Origin: Lachnospiraceae bacterium | Lineage (GTDB): Bacteria; Bacillota; Clostridia; Lachnospirales; Lachnospiraceae | NCBI GenBank assembly: GCA_024699395.1 | Contig: JAILPU010000283.1 | Span: 1-7,781 of the forward strand | Length of the DNA stretch: 7,781 bases | Direction: 5' to 3' | Shown here: positions 5,311 to 7,781 of the stretch, piece by piece | Layout: every line of letters starts with the position of its first letter | How positions within the stretch are numbered: position 1 is the first letter of the stretch | Program-made: the position numbers and the translations under genes | Notes under the pieces: generated by a model | Databases searched by the model: none | What the model saw: only the letters and a program-made list of their open reading frames with translations | What the model was told of the DNA's origin: nothing

Positions 5311-6342
5311 ATGGCACTTGATTACAAAACAGCCGGAGTCGATATAGAGGCCGGATACAAGTCTGTAGAATTGATGAAAGAGTTCGTTAAGAAAACAACC
5401 CGCCCTGAGGTTATGGGAGGAATCGGAGGTTTCTCCGGAGCTTTTTCATTAAGTGTAATTAAAAATATGGAAGAGCCCGTCCTTTTATCGGGAACAGACG
5501 GTGTTGGAACCAAATTAAAGGTAGCTTTTGTATTGGATAAGCACGACACCATCGGAATCGACTGTGTTGCCATGTGCGTTAACGATGTGGCATGCGCAGG
5601 AGGCGAGCCTTTATTTTTCCTTGATTATATTGCCTGTGGCAAGAATTATCCCGAAAAGATAGCCACCATCGTAAAAGGTGTGGCCGAAGGATGTCTTTTG
5701 TCAGAGTGCGCCCTTGTAGGAGGAGAGACAGCGGAACATCCCGACCTTATGCCTGAGGACGAGTACGACCTTGCAGGTTTTAACGTGGGTGTCTGTGACA
5801 AAAAAGATCTTATAACAGGTAATGATATTAAAGCAGGTGACGTTCTTGTGGGAATAGCTTCATCAGGTGTTCATTCCAACGGCTTCTCCCTTGTGAGAAA
5901 AGTTTTTGATATGACGGAAGCTTCCCTTAACAGACATTTTGACGAGTTGGGAATGACTTTGGGAGAGAGCCTTCTCACCCCCACCACCATTTATGTTAAA
6001 GCTTTAAAGAGCATAAAGAATGCGGGCGTAAAGGTTAAGGGCTGCAGCCATATCACAGGGGGCGGTTTCTATGAGAATATTCCCAGAATGCTTCCCGAAA
6101 ACATAATTGCAAAGGTTGAAAAGAACAGCTTCCCCATTCTTCCCATCTTCAAGATGATCCAGAAGGACGGCGGAGTTGAGGAAACCCAGATGTTCAATAC
6201 CTACAATATGGGTCTTGGAATGGTCCTTGCGGTTTCCAAAGATGATGTGACAAAGACAATGGATGCCATAAAGGCTGCAGGAGAAAAGTGCTACGTTGTG
6301 GGTGAGTGCGTATCCGGCGAGAAGGGCATCGAATTATGTTAA
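5311..6342 (+). CDS. purM: Phosphoribosylformylglycinamidine cyclo-ligase (AIR synthetase)
   Basis: PurM closes FGAM to AIR using ATP, the step before carboxylation by the PurE route. The 343 residues match the family length and show its motifs in order: SGTDGVGTKLK (60-70) for ATP and phosphate binding, VAMCVNDVACAGGEPLFF (86-103), GGETAEHPD (137-145), GVHSNGFSLVR (187-196), LLTPTTIYVK (221-230), HITGGGF (247-253) and FNTYNMGLGM (295-304). The N-terminal segment YKTAGVDIEAG is typical of full-length PurM, so nothing is missing. It starts 15 bases after purE and overlaps purN by seven bases, so the three are almost certainly one transcript with coupled translation. No unusual residues were seen. 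Confidence 0.98.
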   Translation: MALDYKTAGVDIEAGYKSVELMKEFVKKTTRPEVMGGIGGFSGAFSLSVIKNMEEPVLLSGTDGVGTKLKVAFVLDKHDTIGIDCVAMCVNDVACAGGEPLFFLDYIACGKNYPEKIATIVKGVAEGCLLSECALVGGETAEHPDLMPEDEYDLAGFNVGVCDKKDLITGNDIKAGDVLVGIASSGVHSNGFSLVRKVFDMTEASLNRHFDELGMTLGESLLTPTTIYVKALKSIKNAGVKVKGCSHITGGGFYENIPRMLPENIIAKVEKNSFPILPIFKMIQKDGGVEETQMFNTYNMGLGMVLAVSKDDVTKTMDAIKAAGEKCYVVGECVSGEKGIELC

Positions 6343-6935
6343 ATATAGTTGTACTTGTAAGCGGCGGAGGAACCAATCTCCAGGCCATAATGGACAGTAT
6401 CGCTGACGGCACTGTTAAAAATGTTACCATAAAAGGAGTAATCTCCAATAATAGGAATGCATATGCTCTTGAGAGGGCAAAGCTTGAGGGAATAGCGGGT
6501 GAATGCATTTCTCCCAAGGATTATCCCGACAGAGAAAGCTTTAACGAAGCACTTTTAAAGGGTGTTGAGTCCTATAATCCGGACCTTGTGGTGCTGGCGG
6601 GCTTTTTGGTGGCCATTCCTGCCAAGATGATAGAAAGATATCCCAACAGGATAATCAATATACACCCTTCCCTTATTCCTTCTTTCTGCGGAGTGGGTTA
6701 TTATGGGCTTAAGGTTCACGAAAAGGCTCTTGAGAGGGGCGTAAAGGTGACCGGAGCTACGGTCCATGTGGTTACCGAAGGACTTGACGAAGGTCCCATA
6801 CTGGCTCAGAAGCCTGTTATGGTAAATGACGACGATACTCCAAAGACTCTTCAAAAGAGAGTAATGGAAAATGCGGAGTGGGTGATACTTCCCGAAGTTA
6901 TAAATGATATAGCAAACGGAAATATCAGATTATGA
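6336..6935 (+). CDS. purN: Phosphoribosylglycinamide formyltransferase (folate-dependent)
   Basis: PurN transfers a formyl group from 10-formyl-tetrahydrofolate to GAR. The 199-residue protein begins MLNIVVLVSGGGTNLQAI, the standard N-terminus with the GAR phosphate loop. The catalytic triad is visible as Asn108 and His110 in INIHPSLIP and Asp151 in LDEGPILAQ. After the active site it reads PSFCGVGYYGLKVHEKAL, where E. coli has a shorter PKYPGLHTH segment; I recall this form from clostridia. The ATG at 6336 lies inside the last codons of purM (seven-base overlap), with GAAGGG nine bases upstream, indicating translation by reinitiation after PurM. An earlier in-frame GTG at 6306 would add ten residues foreign to the family and is rejected. 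purD follows after 19 bases. Confidence 0.97.
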   Translation: MLNIVVLVSGGGTNLQAIMDSIADGTVKNVTIKGVISNNRNAYALERAKLEGIAGECISPKDYPDRESFNEALLKGVESYNPDLVVLAGFLVAIPAKMIERYPNRIINIHPSLIPSFCGVGYYGLKVHEKALERGVKVTGATVHVVTEGLDEGPILAQKPVMVNDDDTPKTLQKRVMENAEWVILPEVINDIANGNIRL

Positions 6936-6954
6936 TAAGAAAAGAGAGACTTGT

Positions 6955-7781
6955 ATGAAAAACGATATGAAGGTTCTTATAGTCGGCGGAGGCGGAAGAG
7001 AGCATGCCATAGCCACAGCCGTATCAAAGTCCAAAAGACTGGGAAAGCTTTACTGTGCACCGGGAAATGCGGGAATTGCAAAACTCGCCGAGTGTGTGGA
7101 TATCAAACCCATGGAGTTTGATAAGATTGCTGCTTTTGCCAAAGAAAAAGAGATCGACCTTGTGGTAGTGGGAATGGACGATCCTCTTGTGGGCGGTCTT
7201 GTGGATGTATTGGAAGAAAAGGGTATAAGAACTTTCGGACCCAGGAAAAATGCGGCTATCCTTGAGGGCAGCAAAGCTTTTTCCAAGGATCTTATGAAAA
7301 AATACAATATTCCCACAGCGGGATACGAAAACTTTACCGATCCCGAAAAGGCTAAGGAATATATAGAAAACAGCGAGAAATTCCCTCTTGTACTTAAGGC
7401 CGACGGACTGGCTTTGGGTAAGGGCGTTCTTATATGCAATACTAAAGAAGAGGCACTTGAAGGTCTTAAGGAGATAATGATCGACAAGAAGTTTAAGGAC
7501 GCGGGAAATGCCATGGTCATTGAAGAGTTTATGACAGGACGCGAGGTGAGCGTATTGTCCTTCTGTGACGGTAAGACCATTAAGATTATGACATCCGCTC
7601 AGGATCACAAGCGTGCCCAGGACGGAGACAAGGGACTTAACACCGGAGGAATGGGAACATTTTCACCCAGCCCCTTCTATACAGATGAGATTAATGCATT
7701 TTGCATGGAAAACATATATCAGAAAACCGTTGATGCCATGAGCAAAGAAGGAAGACCCTTTAAGGGCGTTATCTTCTTCGG
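6955..7781 (+). CDS. purD: Phosphoribosylamine-glycine ligase (GAR synthetase), 3' truncated by window
   Basis: PurD joins phosphoribosylamine and glycine using ATP to make GAR, the substrate of PurN. The frame runs open to the window edge: 275 codons of a family of ~420, so about a third is missing. Seen are the N-domain loop MKVLIVGGGGREHAIA (5-20), CAPGNAG (34-40), the FGPRKNAAILEGSKAFSK junction (94-111), the ATP-grasp lysine segment VLKADGLALGKGV (146-158), and AQDHKRAQDGDKGLNTGGMG (215-234), which is diagnostic of PurD. Residues 73-76 read GMDD where E. coli has GPEA. The ATG at 6955 is preferred over the ATG at 6967, because AAAGAGAG (6941-6948) is six bases from the former and nothing precedes the latter. 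The usual purH is absent between purN and purD. Confidence 0.97.
   Translation, partial: MKNDMKVLIVGGGGREHAIATAVSKSKRLGKLYCAPGNAGIAKLAECVDIKPMEFDKIAAFAKEKEIDLVVVGMDDPLVGGLVDVLEEKGIRTFGPRKNAAILEGSKAFSKDLMKKYNIPTAGYENFTDPEKAKEYIENSEKFPLVLKADGLALGKGVLICNTKEEALEGLKEIMIDKKFKDAGNAMVIEEFMTGREVSVLSFCDGKTIKIMTSAQDHKRAQDGDKGLNTGGMGTFSPSPFYTDEINAFCMENIYQKTVDAMSKEGRPFKGVIFF

Noticed and set aside
6306..6335. Upstream GTG start for purN
   Set aside because: The added residues are not part of the family, whose N-terminus is the MLNIVVLVSGGGTN segment starting at 6336.
7024..7608. Two overlapping minus-strand open frames opposite purD
   Set aside because: Both are shadows of purD, which has clear family motifs through the same stretch.

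Overview
The window reads as chromosomal housekeeping DNA from an anaerobic, moderately low-GC Firmicute, most likely a member of the Lachnospiraceae (Butyrivibrio/Roseburia-like). The reasons are the tail of what looks like an anaerobic (class III) ribonucleotide reductase, strong AGGAG-type ribosome binding sites, subfamily-2 PyrF, a small membrane protein resembling the lachnospiral DUF6142 family, and the wording of the PurN and PurD motifs. The genus assignment is inference. All genes lie on the + strand. I see no mobile element, CRISPR array, tRNA or rRNA.

Layout. (1) Bases 1-395 are the 3' end of a CDS, probably nrdD, with a thioredoxin-like C-terminal domain. (2) Bases 411-2091 hold two late pyrimidine genes, pyrF and pyrE. 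The gap between them contains a long imperfect inverted repeat overlapping a possible promoter. (3) Bases 2102-4492 hold a three-helix membrane protein of unknown function and a long M29-type metallo-aminopeptidase with a large N-terminal extension; both are tightly packed behind pyrE. (4) Bases 4493-4776 are the only long non-coding gap. It is rich in base-pairing potential: a perfect 10-bp closing helix about 165 bases apart, an inner helix and several hairpins. It looks like a structured RNA of about 190-200 nt, possibly a 6S RNA or an undescribed purE leader. (5) Bases 4777-7781 hold a compact purine cluster purE-purM-purN-purD, with purD cut by the window edge.

Together the genes cover the last two steps of UMP synthesis (PyrE makes OMP, PyrF decarboxylates it) and four steps of IMP synthesis (PurD, PurN, PurM, PurE), next to deoxyribonucleotide production by NrdD. 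The thematic link is nucleotide supply. The aminopeptidase and small membrane protein have no obvious role in it.

The protein-coding content is ordinary. The part most worth a second look is the structured RNA region upstream of purE, followed by the inverted repeat between pyrF and pyrE and the unexplained N-terminal half of the aminopeptidase.
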